Source: Bacteroidales bacterium
GTDB lineage: Bacteria; Bacteroidota; Bacteroidia; Bacteroidales; UBA932
Length of the DNA stretch: 64,000 nt
Assembly (NCBI GenBank): GCA_017427385.1
Contig: JAFRSW010000001.1
Span: 17,762 to 81,761, forward strand
Direction: 5' to 3'
The notes below the pieces were generated by a model that saw only the letters and a program-made list of their open reading frames with translations, had not been told where the DNA came from and did not search any database. Within the stretch, counting starts at the first letter, position 1, and every line of letters begins with the position of its first letter. The position numbers and the translations under genes are program-made. This document shows, piece by piece, positions 1 to 9,535 of the stretch.

Positions 1-1980
1 GGCACTTGCAGTTGGTATGAATGCCATATGGTCCGTCAATTGAATATCATAATACAACTCGGCGACCCAAGGGCTTCCAAGCGTGTCCGGTTCTACTTCT
101 AAACTGTATTTCGAACTCGGAAAAGTATCGTATAAATCGCCCGATGATGGTCCATAATGGTTATTTACAGGGATTGAAACATTCATCATATCCAACCATA
201 ACAGTTTTTTCTTATAAGACGCTGTTGTTCGGGAGACACAATCACCATGGTTGAGGCATGGATAAACAGTATGAGATAATGAAAGAGTTGTCTTCCCGAG
301 ACGCCATAACGAACCCATAGGCGATTTGCAGAATAGCATCATTATCAACTCCACCAAAGTTCCGCTGTTTAAATCAATCTCTGCTTGAAGGATAGTATCA
401 CCGGCACTGTACAAAGATTTTGTTCCTGATGGCGACTTCCCGCCGTTTATTATTGCGACATTCTGTATAGGATGGCCACGATCTCCCTTTGGGAAACCAA
501 TCGATTTAAAACTCTGCTGAAGATTTTCATAAAAAACAGAATTGTATGTAAGGGAAGAATTCATATACATGGGTAGCATTTGTTTTACCGATGTATAATT
601 ACCCACTTCCCTTAATGCCGGATAAATATCTTTTGTTATATTTAGATTACTAAACACTACGTCTGCCACGTAATTATCTGTTATATTATACAAATCCCAA
701 TATGTATAGAGTAAACCAGGGGAAATGTTCGCCCCTAAATATGGGACATCGTGAGAAATAAATAGGCTTGTTTGATGTTCTTCCTCGTTATCAAGCTCCA
801 TAGTGGAAAGGGCATAACGCGCAATAAGACCACCCATACTCTGTCCCATTACTATATTTGATGTCTCCGATGTCTTTTGTCCGTTCACCCATCTTATTAC
901 TTCCTTCAGCACCTCGGCATTATCTCGGATATTCGCTCCACAGTCATACCAATCAACATAAAACACATCGTAACCATCAAAAAAGGGCAAGTGCCTTTCT
1001 CCGTTCTGTTTAATAATATCTAAGATATCCGTAAAACCCGAGTACTTATGCGGATCCTTAGGATCATATTTATGAAACTTCCATGGATCAAACCCTTCTG
1101 AAACAATCAATGGTTTATCAAATCGAAACGGCGACTTTCCCGTAACCATCGCCTTATAGGCTATCCCGTCAATATTAACGGATACAGTATGGGTATCGAT
1201 GGACTCCGTCATAGAATTGGGCGCAATTAATGGAAATTGAACCTCTACCAATCCATGACTGACATACGTCCGGTTATTGTAACCAACCCGTAACTTGGTC
1301 TCATAAAAACCTTCCATAGAATATGATGCCACTACCGTACCCCCGGAAGCAACGCTCCTATAGCCCTGTCCATCTCCCGGATCGAACTCAATACTCTGAA
1401 AAGATAATGTTGAAAGACTATCAATATTAATAACTGTGAAAGAGACTAAAGGATCGACTATTCCATCATTACCCAGAGCAAAACCGAACAAAACATCTTC
1501 TCCGTATGGGTTCTGCCAAACACCATTGACGTATGTGTCACTGACCACTCCATTCGAATAATCAATCAGATGATCGGACAGAGCATTCGAAACGATATAA
1601 TTATATGGCTTGAACAGGAAGCCGACCATCTGGTTGTCCGATGTGGAAATACTCTTTATTCTCGACAACACCGACTGGACACAAATCGTGTCTGCCCCAA
1701 CCGAAGCCGTATTTATGCTATAAAGCATATCCACCATCAACGGTAGTGTAACTAAATTACTATCAGTGAGCGCACTGCCGTTATATGCTTCGCCATCTAC
1801 AAGGTTAACCGCCGCGTCCCATAAATATCCTGTAGGAACCTTGGACTTGTCCAGGCCTGCAAACATAGCGGACAACTGACTTTTTATACTGTTTAGATTC
1901 TGACCGTACGCACTTATATTACCCACCATCAATATGGACAGAATCAATACTATAACTCTATAATTAACGATTCTCTCCAT
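1..1980 (-). CDS. Secreted alpha/beta-hydrolase (lipase/esterase-like), C-terminus beyond the window
   Basis: The minus-strand frame is open for 660 codons from an ATG at 1980 to the window edge, so the C-terminus is missing. I checked this frame by eye and found no stop. Residues 1-27 form a hydrophobic signal peptide ending near SAYGQ. A GQSMG nucleophile elbow (Ser381) lies in the context MGQSMGGLIARYA, which is typical of lipases and PGAP1-like esterases. A GFDPWKFH segment precedes it, and an NHGD segment follows that could carry the catalytic His. It probably acts outside the cytoplasm on an ester or acyl substrate; the substrate is unknown. It overlaps the upstream lipoprotein gene by 17 nt. 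Base composition is clearly AT-richer than the housekeeping genes, which suggests acquisition. Confidence 0.75.
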   Translation of the reverse strand, partial: MERIVNYRVIVLILSILMVGNISAYGQNLNSIKSQLSAMFAGLDKSKVPTGYLWDAAVNLVDGEAYNGSALTDSNLVTLPLMVDMLYSINTASVGADTICVQSVLSRIKSISTSDNQMVGFLFKPYNYIVSNALSDHLIDYSNGVVSDTYVNGVWQNPYGEDVLFGFALGNDGIVDPLVSFTVINIDSLSTLSFQSIEFDPGDGQGYRSVASGGTVVASYSMEGFYETKLRVGYNNRTYVSHGLVEVQFPLIAPNSMTESIDTHTVSVNIDGIAYKAMVTGKSPFRFDKPLIVSEGFDPWKFHKYDPKDPHKYSGFTDILDIIKQNGERHLPFFDGYDVFYVDWYDCGANIRDNAEVLKEVIRWVNGQKTSETSNIVMGQSMGGLIARYALSTMELDNEEEHQTSLFISHDVPYLGANISPGLLYTYWDLYNITDNYVADVVFSNLNITKDIYPALREVGNYTSVKQMLPMYMNSSLTYNSVFYENLQQSFKSIGFPKGDRGHPIQNVAIINGGKSPSGTKSLYSAGDTILQAEIDLNSGTLVELIMMLFCKSPMGSLWRLGKTTLSLSHTVYPCLNHGDCVSRTTASYKKKLLWLDMMNVSIPVNNHYGPSSGDLYDTFPSSKYSLEVEPDTLGSPWVAELYYDIQLTDHMAFIPTASA

Positions 1981-2608
1981 ACTTACAATATCCATCAGTT
2001 ATTCTTAAAAATTCACCGTCTTCACTTTCTGCCATGAATTCAAAGAAAACATTACTAAACCATAAAACCTGATTCTCCATATTACCATCATCGCTGTACC
2101 ACGTACATAGATTATAGTATTGTATCCATCCGTAAGTTATATAATAAACAATATCTTTATCATAGTTATAAAGATACCCTACCCATATTGGCGAATCAAC
2201 GGTCGTATTCTTCTTATATAGGGAATAAACTTCATCCTCTGTTTCCATCGAACGATTATCAAACAAAAACTGCGTCCCATTTTGCTGGAACAAAGTGCTA
2301 TCAGCATATATACCAATGTGAAAAACATATCGATCTTGTTTATTATCTCTCGGCCCCAAATCCTCTATGCCACCGGAAACCAGTACATACTTAGATTGCG
2401 GTTTGCTAATAAACCTAAAACCACACTTTGGTATAGGCTCACCCCATCCATGAAAAGATTTGGAGATTTCATGATACTCAACACCATTGATATACATCCC
2501 TATCAGGTAATTCCCATATTTACCTTTATCTCTAACTTCCTCATGACAAGATGATAATAAGATAACAGGCGCCATGGCCAAGATAATGAGTACAATATAT
2601 TTATTCAT
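1964..2608 (-). CDS. Small hypothetical lipoprotein
   Basis: The product has 214 residues. The N-terminus is a lipoprotein signal (hydrophobic residues 4-18, lipobox LSSC with Cys21), so it is probably anchored in the outer membrane. The rest is rich in aromatic residues and Gly/Asp and looks beta-rich. I do not recognise a family. Its stop overlaps the start of the downstream hydrolase by 17 nt, so the two are probably translated together. Like that gene it is AT-rich compared with the rest of the window. It could be a partner of the hydrolase, but nothing in the sequence shows this directly. Confidence 0.7.
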   Translation of the reverse strand: MNKYIVLIILAMAPVILLSSCHEEVRDKGKYGNYLIGMYINGVEYHEISKSFHGWGEPIPKCGFRFISKPQSKYVLVSGGIEDLGPRDNKQDRYVFHIGIYADSTLFQQNGTQFLFDNRSMETEDEVYSLYKKNTTVDSPIWVGYLYNYDKDIVYYITYGWIQYYNLCTWYSDDGNMENQVLWFSNVFFEFMAESEDGEFLRITDGYCKYGENR

Positions 2609-2624
2609 CTGTAGGTCTTTTCTA

Positions 2625-2642
2625 CAAATTTAGTTATTTTTG
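2625..2642. promoter_or_regulatory. Divergent -7 promoter boxes for the lipoprotein and divIC
   Basis: The minus strand carries TAAATTTG (2625-2632) 16 nt before the lipoprotein ATG at 2608. The plus strand carries TATTTTTG (2635-2642) 5 nt before the divIC ATG at 2648. Both match the Bacteroidetes TAnnTTTG consensus. No clear -33 TTTG was placed. The plus-strand box implies an almost leaderless mRNA. Confidence 0.5.
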
Positions 2643-2647
2643 CGATA

Positions 2648-2971
2648 ATGTCGAAGGTCAGCAAAGATATATGGAACAGGGAGAAGGACGGGAACAACCA
2701 CGAGAAGCGTTCCTTCCTCCGCTATTTCATTATTTCCACCGCAATCTGCATTGTTTTTCTGTTCGTTAAGAAAGACAGTGTGGTGCGCTTGATAGGCACC
2801 GGATTCACCATCCACAGGCAGAACAAGGAGATGCGCTACTATCAGAAACAGATTAACGACCTGGACCGCCAGATCCGCGTGCTCAGCAACGACCGCGACA
2901 CCCTCGAAACCCTCGCCCGCGAACAGTATTTATTCGCCGAGCCGGGGGATGATGTCTATCTGACACACTAG
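2648..2971 (+). CDS. Septum formation initiator, DivIC/FtsB family
   Basis: The product is a 107-residue bitopic membrane protein. It has a short basic cytoplasmic N-terminus, one transmembrane helix (about residues 23-40), then a coiled coil (about 52-90) with the family-like ending TLETLAREQYLFAEPGDDVYL. DivIC/FtsB proteins join the FtsL-FtsQ complex of the divisome and help activate septal wall synthesis. Length and topology fit. It stands alone, with a promoter box just before its start, and its 3' end overlaps the convergent transglycosylase gene by 4 nt. Confidence 0.85.
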   Translation: MSKVSKDIWNREKDGNNHEKRSFLRYFIISTAICIVFLFVKKDSVVRLIGTGFTIHRQNKEMRYYQKQINDLDRQIRVLSNDRDTLETLAREQYLFAEPGDDVYLTH

Positions 2972-3666
2972 CGCGCGGCGCGGCGCTTGTACTGCTCGTA
3001 TTTGGAGAGGACGTTCTCGACGTAGGCTATCGTTTCGGTGCCTTTGAACTTGCCGAATTTAATGGTATCGATTTCGAGAATGGCATCGTCGTTCATTTCG
3101 GGAATCAACGCAACTATATTGTCCCAGCTGGATGGATCCACTCCGCGGATTGCGGCAAATTTTATGCAGTCCTGGATGCGGCCGACCCCGGCATTGTAAG
3201 CGGCCAGGGCGAATTTCATCCTTTCCACAGGATCGTCGGTGTGGTTCCTGTAGGCATTGTGGATGCGTTTCAGATAAATGGTTCCAATACGCACTCCCTC
3301 GATCGGGTCTGAAATATCGCCTGCGCCCAGCCATTCTGCGGTGGAAGGCATCATCTGCATAAGGCCTGTCGCACCCCTGCGCGAACGGACGTCGTTGTCG
3401 AAGCCGGATTCGTGATAGATGACCGCGGCGACCAGCCTCCAGTCCAGCCCGACGGAATCGGAATAGACTTTAATCAGAGAGTCGTAGGGGCTGATGACAT
3501 AGTTGGCGCACATTCCACGCGGGAGAGTATCGGTTACCACCGGCTCCACCCGCGACAGTCTCAGCTTCCGGGCATAGCCATCCGCCAGAATCGAGCCTGC
3601 TATCAAAGCAAGCACGAAGAGAATCATCACAAAGCTATGTGGTTCCTTAATCCTGCCGTTCATCAT
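2968..3666 (-). CDS. Lytic transglycosylase (SLT domain)
   Basis: The product has 232 residues. An N-terminal hydrophobic segment (about 11-28) acts as signal or anchor, and an SLT goose-lysozyme-like domain spans about 60-215. The catalytic Glu is Glu86 in IYHESGF. The family motifs GATGLMQMMPSTA (98-110) and AAYNAGVGR follow. It cleaves the MurNAc-GlcNAc bond of peptidoglycan, forming 1,6-anhydroMurNAc in the periplasm. Its ATG shares an ATGA junction with the porin stop, which fixes the start at 3666 and suggests coupling. The sequence resembles MltF/Slt C-terminal domains without an extra sensor domain. Confidence 0.9.
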   Translation of the reverse strand: MMNGRIKEPHSFVMILFVLALIAGSILADGYARKLRLSRVEPVVTDTLPRGMCANYVISPYDSLIKVYSDSVGLDWRLVAAVIYHESGFDNDVRSRRGATGLMQMMPSTAEWLGAGDISDPIEGVRIGTIYLKRIHNAYRNHTDDPVERMKFALAAYNAGVGRIQDCIKFAAIRGVDPSSWDNIVALIPEMNDDAILEIDTIKFGKFKGTETIAYVENVLSKYEQYKRRAAR

Positions 3667-6353
3667 TCTTCCCCTCCAAGACTCCTTCCTCCGGGAAGCG
3701 ACCGTCCTTCTCCCTGCGAGCTGCTTGAACCGCCTCCCTTTCCGGGCTGGGTGTAGAACGGCCAGAACAGGCCGAATTTAATCACGCGCTGGGTGTTGAT
3801 ATAATGATGCGCAGAGAAGTAATCCGCGCTGTCGAACCAGCGCATGGCCGCATTCTCTATCTTTATGAATATGCACGCGCGTTTCCACTGCGCGTTCACG
3901 AAGAGATCGATGATCGGGCCGTTTTCGTAACGGACCTGGTTCTGATTGTGGAACACGCCCAGGGCCGGATTCCATGCGGGCGAATACCACGGTGTGTTGT
4001 AGAGCAGGTTCGCGCCGATCTGCATTTCCAGCACCTTCTGCCTGAGGGCGTCGCGCTGCACAATGAACTGGATGAAGTACTTGCCGTTCAGCGCCAGGCG
4101 CGGAAGCGGCAGCACATCCTCGTTGGAAGAAACCTGGAACAGCACTTGATTGTCAAGATGCAGGAAATTGGCGATAACTATATCTTTCCGGAGGGTAGCG
4201 GAAAGCACACTCATCGCGCTGGCATTCTGCCTGGCGATGCTGAGGGTGTCGTAGTAGACATTATTCGCCAGCAGGCCGTAATTGAGGCTGGCGGAAAGCT
4301 TCCAGTAAGGGATGTCTATGTTCCCTCCAATCTTGGTGATCGAAGTCTTGCCGAAGTCGTTGTTCCACTTGTAGTGGTTGGAATACACGTTCTGCTGGTA
4401 GTAGTCCGGATCCCGCAGCGAGGTGCTGAAGGTGGCTCCGAAGGCCACAGGGCTGGTGCGAGCCTTGCGGAAAGGATAGAAGCGGTAATCCGCGTTGGCC
4501 CGTATGTTAAAATCTCCCGCGTGGTAGCCTGCGAAATAGAGCTGGCCTCGCGCGTTCCACGTCATGTTCCGGAACAGGCGTCCGTTCGCTCCAGCGTAGG
4601 CATATACCGAATTCCCCCGGAACCGGTTGCCGGTGGCGGAACTGTCGGCATAAGTCTGGATCTTGTCCCCTATACCCACATCCAGCTTGGCCACCGCGGC
4701 CTCTGCCGACCATGGCTGCAGGCGGAGGAAGATCTTGTTGTCCAGTTCCGTGAGCCCCAGCGAATCGTCGGAAGCGGTGGGATTATAGTTGAACACGTTG
4801 TTGTAGAGGCTGCGCCCCACGGCATCGGAAGCGTTGATATTGTCTGTGTAGTGCCTGCCGTAGCGGCTCCATTCGGTGCTGTGCCCGATGAAGGCTGTGG
4901 TGATGTCTTCCGTGGTATCAGGCACGAAGGTGGAGTCCCTGCGGGCCCTCCAGGTGTTGATGAAGGTGAAGGGAATGCGGTACTGCTGGTTCAGGAAGAA
5001 GGTTTTCTTCTTTATCTCGGAAGAAGCCTTGCCCAGCGCCACCTTCATCTCGCGGGCGTCGATGGTGGTATCCCTCACGTCCGCTATGTCCACCAGGCCG
5101 CCGTTCTCGTTCTGGATTATGTTGTTGGAGATGAATCCTGCATGCATGAGGTAGCGCTCGCCGAGGAAGTTGGTGCCCAGCGCCAGGGTCTTGTTCTTCA
5201 CCGTCTCGTTGTTCAGCATTCCTCCCCCGCCCCAACGCTCGTAGAGTATGGAATAGTTCCAGGCAGGGAGGATGTTGTTGGTGGTAAAGATGTGCAGGTT
5301 GTCGGATTCCTTGGCATCTCCAGCCATCAGGGTTCCCCAGTAGGCCAGTTCCGTGTAGGGAGTCTTAGTGTTGTACATCCGCATGTTCCTCGCGCTCTGG
5401 CTCCAAGGCTCGTACCAGGAGTAGAACTCCGGGCTGTCTCCTTCCTGACGCTTGAAATAGTTGTAGGGCTGAACGGCTGATCCCGACACACCCAGCCAGG
5501 TGGAGTTCACGTCTTCGCGGCGGAAGGCGTAGTCGTAGAAGTAGTGGTTGTAGGTGGTGTCCGGCACGCGCGCCTTCACGTCGTGGAACTCGCGGTCCAC
5601 GTTCCAGGTAATCAGGCGCTTGTATTTCAGGGAGTCCGGTATGGCAAAGGTCAGCAGCACCCTCGGGGTGTTTTCCCGTATGCTGTCCCGCACGGCCTGC
5701 TTTTCCTCCTTTATCTTACCAAGGGAATCGGCGACGGCCATCTTGCGCTTCACCTTCTGCTCGTAGTCGTATTTCTTGCGCTCCTCCTTGCTGAGACCGT
5801 TGTACCACGCCAGGAAGGCCTCGCGGGCGCGGATGGTGGAATCCCGGTAGTAGAGGGAGTCCAGCATGTAGCGGTCGGCCGAGTCCAGACGGGCCTGCAG
5901 GGTATCTGCGGCCACCATCAGGCTGTCGTACGATTTCCGGAGGGAATCGCTCACTATGCGGTGCGTGAGCGAGTCTATCAGCGCGACGTAATACTTATAA
6001 CGGAAGGGATCGATTTCCCGGAGGGAATCCGGCACAACCATGGTATCCCGCGCGAAGATGCGCGGCAGAGTGTCTTCTTCTTCGAAACTCAGTGTTATGC
6101 CAAGGGCCTTGAGCACGCTGTCCGGCAGGCTCTCGGCCGTAAAGTTGCCTCTGCGGCGGAGTTTGTAGGCCCCGAGGCGGTATTTGACGGTGTCCTGGAG
6201 GGGGGAGATTCCTTCGCTGCGCTCGGAATGACAGGAGGCCTCGGGATGACAAACTACATATGTACTTTCCACGGGGTCGGTGGTTGCGACGGTGGTCGCG
6301 ATGGCGAGAGTCACCACCGCTGTCGGGAACCACATTCTGGAGAGCATGGACAT
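3663..6353 (-). CDS. Putative porin (Bacteroidetes DSL-rich porin family)
   Basis: The product has about 896 residues. The signal peptide is MLSRMWFPTAVVTLAIATTV. A Ser/Asp/Leu-rich, partly helical region follows (about 95-230, many DSL repeats), then a long beta-rich C-terminal region with alternating aromatic residues that looks like an outer-membrane barrel. This matches the Bacteroidetes 'putative porin' layout. I start it at ATG 6353, 6 nt after a TAAATTTG box; a longer reading would need a TTG codon inside that box. A dispersed repeat (6206-6233) is read in frame just after the signal peptide as CHSERSEGIS. The gene follows the permease with almost no gap. Confidence 0.7.
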   Translation of the reverse strand: MSMLSRMWFPTAVVTLAIATTVATTDPVESTYVVCHPEASCHSERSEGISPLQDTVKYRLGAYKLRRRGNFTAESLPDSVLKALGITLSFEEEDTLPRIFARDTMVVPDSLREIDPFRYKYYVALIDSLTHRIVSDSLRKSYDSLMVAADTLQARLDSADRYMLDSLYYRDSTIRAREAFLAWYNGLSKEERKKYDYEQKVKRKMAVADSLGKIKEEKQAVRDSIRENTPRVLLTFAIPDSLKYKRLITWNVDREFHDVKARVPDTTYNHYFYDYAFRREDVNSTWLGVSGSAVQPYNYFKRQEGDSPEFYSWYEPWSQSARNMRMYNTKTPYTELAYWGTLMAGDAKESDNLHIFTTNNILPAWNYSILYERWGGGGMLNNETVKNKTLALGTNFLGERYLMHAGFISNNIIQNENGGLVDIADVRDTTIDAREMKVALGKASSEIKKKTFFLNQQYRIPFTFINTWRARRDSTFVPDTTEDITTAFIGHSTEWSRYGRHYTDNINASDAVGRSLYNNVFNYNPTASDDSLGLTELDNKIFLRLQPWSAEAAVAKLDVGIGDKIQTYADSSATGNRFRGNSVYAYAGANGRLFRNMTWNARGQLYFAGYHAGDFNIRANADYRFYPFRKARTSPVAFGATFSTSLRDPDYYQQNVYSNHYKWNNDFGKTSITKIGGNIDIPYWKLSASLNYGLLANNVYYDTLSIARQNASAMSVLSATLRKDIVIANFLHLDNQVLFQVSSNEDVLPLPRLALNGKYFIQFIVQRDALRQKVLEMQIGANLLYNTPWYSPAWNPALGVFHNQNQVRYENGPIIDLFVNAQWKRACIFIKIENAAMRWFDSADYFSAHHYINTQRVIKFGLFWPFYTQPGKGGGSSSSQGEGRSLPGGRSLGGEE
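6206..6233 (-). repeat. Dispersed 28-bp repeat, copy 1 (inside porin CDS)
   Basis: Read on the minus strand it begins TGTCATTCCGAGCG and ends GAAGGAATCT. It is identical over 28 bp to the copy at 11209-11236, and differs at one or two positions from those at 54567-54594 and 60801-60828. A second partial unit (TGTCATCCCGAG) lies at 6240-6251. It is translated as SERSEGIS. Confidence 0.85.
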
Positions 6354-6359
6354 AACCTG

Positions 6360-6367
6360 CAAATTTA
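6360..6367 (-). promoter_or_regulatory. -7 box before porin
   Basis: TAAATTTG on the minus strand, 6 nt before ATG 6353. It suggests that the porin also has its own promoter and a very short leader, although it lies directly downstream of the permease gene. Confidence 0.45.
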
Positions 6368-6371
6368 ACAA

Positions 6372-7538
6372 TTATTTCACACGTACCGTATCCGCGGGAT
6401 CCACGCGCGCAATGAACAGCGACGGAATGAGCAGCAGAAGCATGATTGCAGCGAATGCGATAGCGTCCACCGCAAGCACGCTCCACCAGTTCACGCTCAC
6501 CGGCACGAACGACACGAAGTAATTGTCCGGATTGAGGCGGATGAAGTGCGTGAGATGCTGCACCAGGCAGAACAACAGCGCCACCGCATTGCCTATCAGC
6601 ATACCCTTCAGCACCGTGCGGGCGGATACTCTCAGGAAGACGCCTGCGATGCCCCTGTCGCCCATCCCCAGGGCTTTCAGGGTGCCTATCGTGGAGATAT
6701 TGCGGAAGAGCATTATCAGAAGCCCGGAAATCATGTTGAAACCGGCCACCAGCACCATCAGGATGAGGATGACCAGCACGTTGAAGTCGATGAGGTCCAG
6801 CCAGTCGAAGAGATTGTAGTATTTATCGGCGGAGGCTACGGCAAGCGTGGGGTCATCATCTTCCGAAGCCCTTCCATAGGCAAATCCCGCTATCTCCACG
6901 GCCTTGGTTTTCTGCGCGCGGCGGTCCCGGAAGCGTTCCGAGAGGGTTATCTCCAGGGCGGATGCCTTCCCCTCGTCCCAGCCGTTCACACGGCGGATGT
7001 CTTCGTAGGACGCCAGCACCATCGGACTGCCGGAATTGTCCGATAGGCCCTCGTAGATGCTGCTCACGGTGAACTTTCTCACCTGCACGCGCTCCCCGAT
7101 GAAGTATCCTCGCACCACATCCCCTTCTTTCAAGCGAAGCGTCTTCGCGAGGCTGCGCGGGATGCTTATCTGCAGGGGGAGGCTGTCGCGCGAGGGTACT
7201 GCCTTGAAGAGCACGCCCTGCAGGTCTTCCCCGTTCTGGATGATGCCTGCACGGTAGATGGCGGGTGTGACCGCCTCGACGCCCCTGCGGGCGAGGAGAT
7301 CCTCTATGAAGGATGAATCAGCGTTTACGCAAACCTCACTGTTATAGATGTTTGCGGACGGGGAGGTAAGCTGGATATCCCCCGTAAGGGATGCCACTCC
7401 CCCGCGTATCTCCCTGCGGAAACCGGCCGAAATGGCCAGTGAAAGTATGATTACGAGGAAGCTGACAGCGATGGAAATCACTGCCAGCCTCCCCTTGAAA
7501 CGGAGTCCGGAAGCTATGAACCTACCAGATGTGGACAC
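6372..7538 (-). CDS. FtsX/LolC-LolE-type ABC transporter permease
   Basis: The product has 388 residues and the LolC/E topology: TM1 at about 19-40, a large periplasmic domain (about 42-255), then three TM helices (about 260-285, 312-335, 350-378). The segment NISTIGTLKALGMGDRGI between TM2 and TM3 is the typical coupling loop of lipoprotein-releasing permeases. It probably helps extract outer-membrane lipoproteins from the inner membrane to a carrier, using an ATPase encoded elsewhere. The start is a GTG at 7538 that overlaps the M13 peptidase stop by 17 nt. MacB-like permeases are a less likely alternative. Confidence 0.85.
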   Translation of the reverse strand: MSTSGRFIASGLRFKGRLAVISIAVSFLVIILSLAISAGFRREIRGGVASLTGDIQLTSPSANIYNSEVCVNADSSFIEDLLARRGVEAVTPAIYRAGIIQNGEDLQGVLFKAVPSRDSLPLQISIPRSLAKTLRLKEGDVVRGYFIGERVQVRKFTVSSIYEGLSDNSGSPMVLASYEDIRRVNGWDEGKASALEITLSERFRDRRAQKTKAVEIAGFAYGRASEDDDPTLAVASADKYYNLFDWLDLIDFNVLVILILMVLVAGFNMISGLLIMLFRNISTIGTLKALGMGDRGIAGVFLRVSARTVLKGMLIGNAVALLFCLVQHLTHFIRLNPDNYFVSFVPVSVNWWSVLAVDAIAFAAIMLLLLIPSLFIARVDPADTVRVK

Positions 7539-9534
7539 GCTCTTCTTCCGGGCGGAACATAGGATCTCCTTCCTTGATGCCGAAGGCCTCGAAGAAGCTG
7601 TCGAAGTTGCGGATAGAAACGTTCACGCGGTTTTCTGCCAGCGAATGGACGTCCAGGTTGGTCAGGCGTGCCTTCTCTTCGTCGGTAATGTTTTGTGCCC
7701 AGACGGTGGCATAGCCGATATAGAAACGCTGCTCGGGAGTGAAGCCGTCGATAAGGCCGATATTCTTACCCTTGATGGCATTCTGCATGGCGGTGAAAGC
7801 GATGCTGAGTCCGCCGTGGTCGCCTATGTTCTCACCGAGGGTAAACTGGCCGTTGGCGTGTACGCCGGGCAGGATTTCGATCTCATCGAACTGCTCGACG
7901 AGTTTCTGCGCCTTTGCGCGGAACTTGGCATCATCCTCATCGGTCCACCAATTGACCATGTTGCCGTCCTTGTCGAAGAGGCGTCCCTGGTCGTCGAAGC
8001 CGTGGCTCATCTCGTGGCCGATCACCACGCCGATGGCACCGTAGTTGACTGCATCGTCGGCATCCGGGTTGAAGAACGGAGGCTGGAGGATGGCTGCAGG
8101 GAAGCATATCTCGTTGGTGGTGGGGTTGTAGTAGGCGTTCACGGTCTGGGGAGTCATGCCCCATTCGGTCTTGTCCGTGGGCTTGCCAAGCTTGGAGAGG
8201 TTATCCGCCACATACCAGCGGCTGGCGGCACGGAGATTCTCGTAGTAGCTCTTTTCGGGATCCACCTCGAGGGTGCTGTAGTCTTTCCACTTGTCGGGAT
8301 AGCCGATCTTGACGGTGAAGTTGTCCAGCTTCTCGTGGGCCTTGGCCTTGGTCTCGTCGCCCATCCAGTCGAGGGAGTCGATGTGCTCACCGAGTGCAAT
8401 CTGAAGGTTCTTGACAAGCTTGAGCATCTGCTTCTTGGAAGATTCGGGGAAGTAGCGCTCCACATACATCTTGCCCACCGCTTCGCCGAGCACGCCGTTG
8501 GGAACCGCCATGGCCCTCTTCCAGCGGGGCTTGTGCTCCTGGATACCGGCCATCTGACGGGAATAGAACTCGAAGTTGGCAGCATAGAAGTCATCGCTGA
8601 GCGCACCGCAGCCACCGCTCACGAGGTGAGAGACGAGATAGTCTTTGAGAACCTCGATGTCGGTAGCTTCGACATAGTTGCTGAACGCCTTGAAGAAAGA
8701 AGGCTCGGCCACTATGATCTTTTCCTGTGCGGGGATGCCGCCTGTCTCGAAATAGCCTGCGAAATCGAATCCGGGATAGGCTGCCACGATCTGCTCCGTG
8801 CTCATGGGGTTGTAGAGCTTGGGAATATCGCGTTCCTGCTCGCGGGTCCAGGAATTCTGCGCAAGATATTCTTCTACGGCAACGGTGTTGTCGGCCACTT
8901 TCTGGGCATTTTCTACACCTGCGAGGGTGAGGACCTTATTGAGGAACACCCTGTATCCTTCCTTGATGGCTGCGTTCTCGGGCTTGACATAGTAGTCCCT
9001 GTCGCCTATTCCGAGGCCGCCCTGGCCGATGTAGAGGATCTGGTTGTTGCTGTCCATGAGGTCGGCTTCAACATAGGCGCCGAAGAATCCGCCTTCGCCC
9101 TCCAGCTGCATCTTGGCGAGCATCTGCGCGAGTTCTTTCTTGTCCTTGATTGCCTGTATCTCAGCGATATACTTCTGCAGAGGAGCCGCACCTTCGGCAT
9201 TCAGGCGGGTGGAGTCGAGACCCTGCTTGTAGAGGTCCACTATCTTCTGCTCGATGCTGCCGGGTTTGGTATTCATGGTGGCCATGGATGCGAACAGGTC
9301 GTTCAGGCGGGTGACGTTGTTCTCGCGGAGCTGGTCGAACGAGCCGAAACGGCTGTACTCGGCGCCGAGAGGGTTCTTCTCCTGCCAGCCATGGGTGGCA
9401 TATTTATAGAAATCTTCACCGGGAGCAACGGAAGTATCCAGGTTGCCTAGGTCTATTGCAGGGACCTTCTCCCCTTTGTTCTGGCAGGCTGCCAGGGTAA
9501 TAAGTGCGATCATACACAATGCGATCTTTTTCAT
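7522..9534 (-). CDS. pepO: M13-family zinc metallopeptidase lipoprotein (PepO/neprilysin type)
   Basis: The product has 670 residues, full length for M13. The N-terminus is a lipoprotein signal with lipobox LAAC (Cys17). The zinc site is HEMSH at 507-511 in VIGHEMSHGFDDQG, and the third ligand Glu568 is in GENIGDHGG. The N-terminal M13 domain has the usual PGEDFYKYATHGW motif, and the NAYYNP segment also fits. It is expected to cut small peptides in the periplasm or at the cell surface. It lies 1 nt after the TPR gene and overlaps the permease gene. Confidence 0.95.
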   Translation of the reverse strand: MKKIALCMIALITLAACQNKGEKVPAIDLGNLDTSVAPGEDFYKYATHGWQEKNPLGAEYSRFGSFDQLRENNVTRLNDLFASMATMNTKPGSIEQKIVDLYKQGLDSTRLNAEGAAPLQKYIAEIQAIKDKKELAQMLAKMQLEGEGGFFGAYVEADLMDSNNQILYIGQGGLGIGDRDYYVKPENAAIKEGYRVFLNKVLTLAGVENAQKVADNTVAVEEYLAQNSWTREQERDIPKLYNPMSTEQIVAAYPGFDFAGYFETGGIPAQEKIIVAEPSFFKAFSNYVEATDIEVLKDYLVSHLVSGGCGALSDDFYAANFEFYSRQMAGIQEHKPRWKRAMAVPNGVLGEAVGKMYVERYFPESSKKQMLKLVKNLQIALGEHIDSLDWMGDETKAKAHEKLDNFTVKIGYPDKWKDYSTLEVDPEKSYYENLRAASRWYVADNLSKLGKPTDKTEWGMTPQTVNAYYNPTTNEICFPAAILQPPFFNPDADDAVNYGAIGVVIGHEMSHGFDDQGRLFDKDGNMVNWWTDEDDAKFRAKAQKLVEQFDEIEILPGVHANGQFTLGENIGDHGGLSIAFTAMQNAIKGKNIGLIDGFTPEQRFYIGYATVWAQNITDEEKARLTNLDVHSLAENRVNVSIRNFDSFFEAFGIKEGDPMFRPEEERVHIW

Positions 9535-9535
9535 A

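Noticed and set aside
7348-9450. 700-codon open frame on the plus strand
   Set aside because: It is antisense to the M13 peptidase, which has complete motifs. Long shadow frames are common in this GC-rich sequence.
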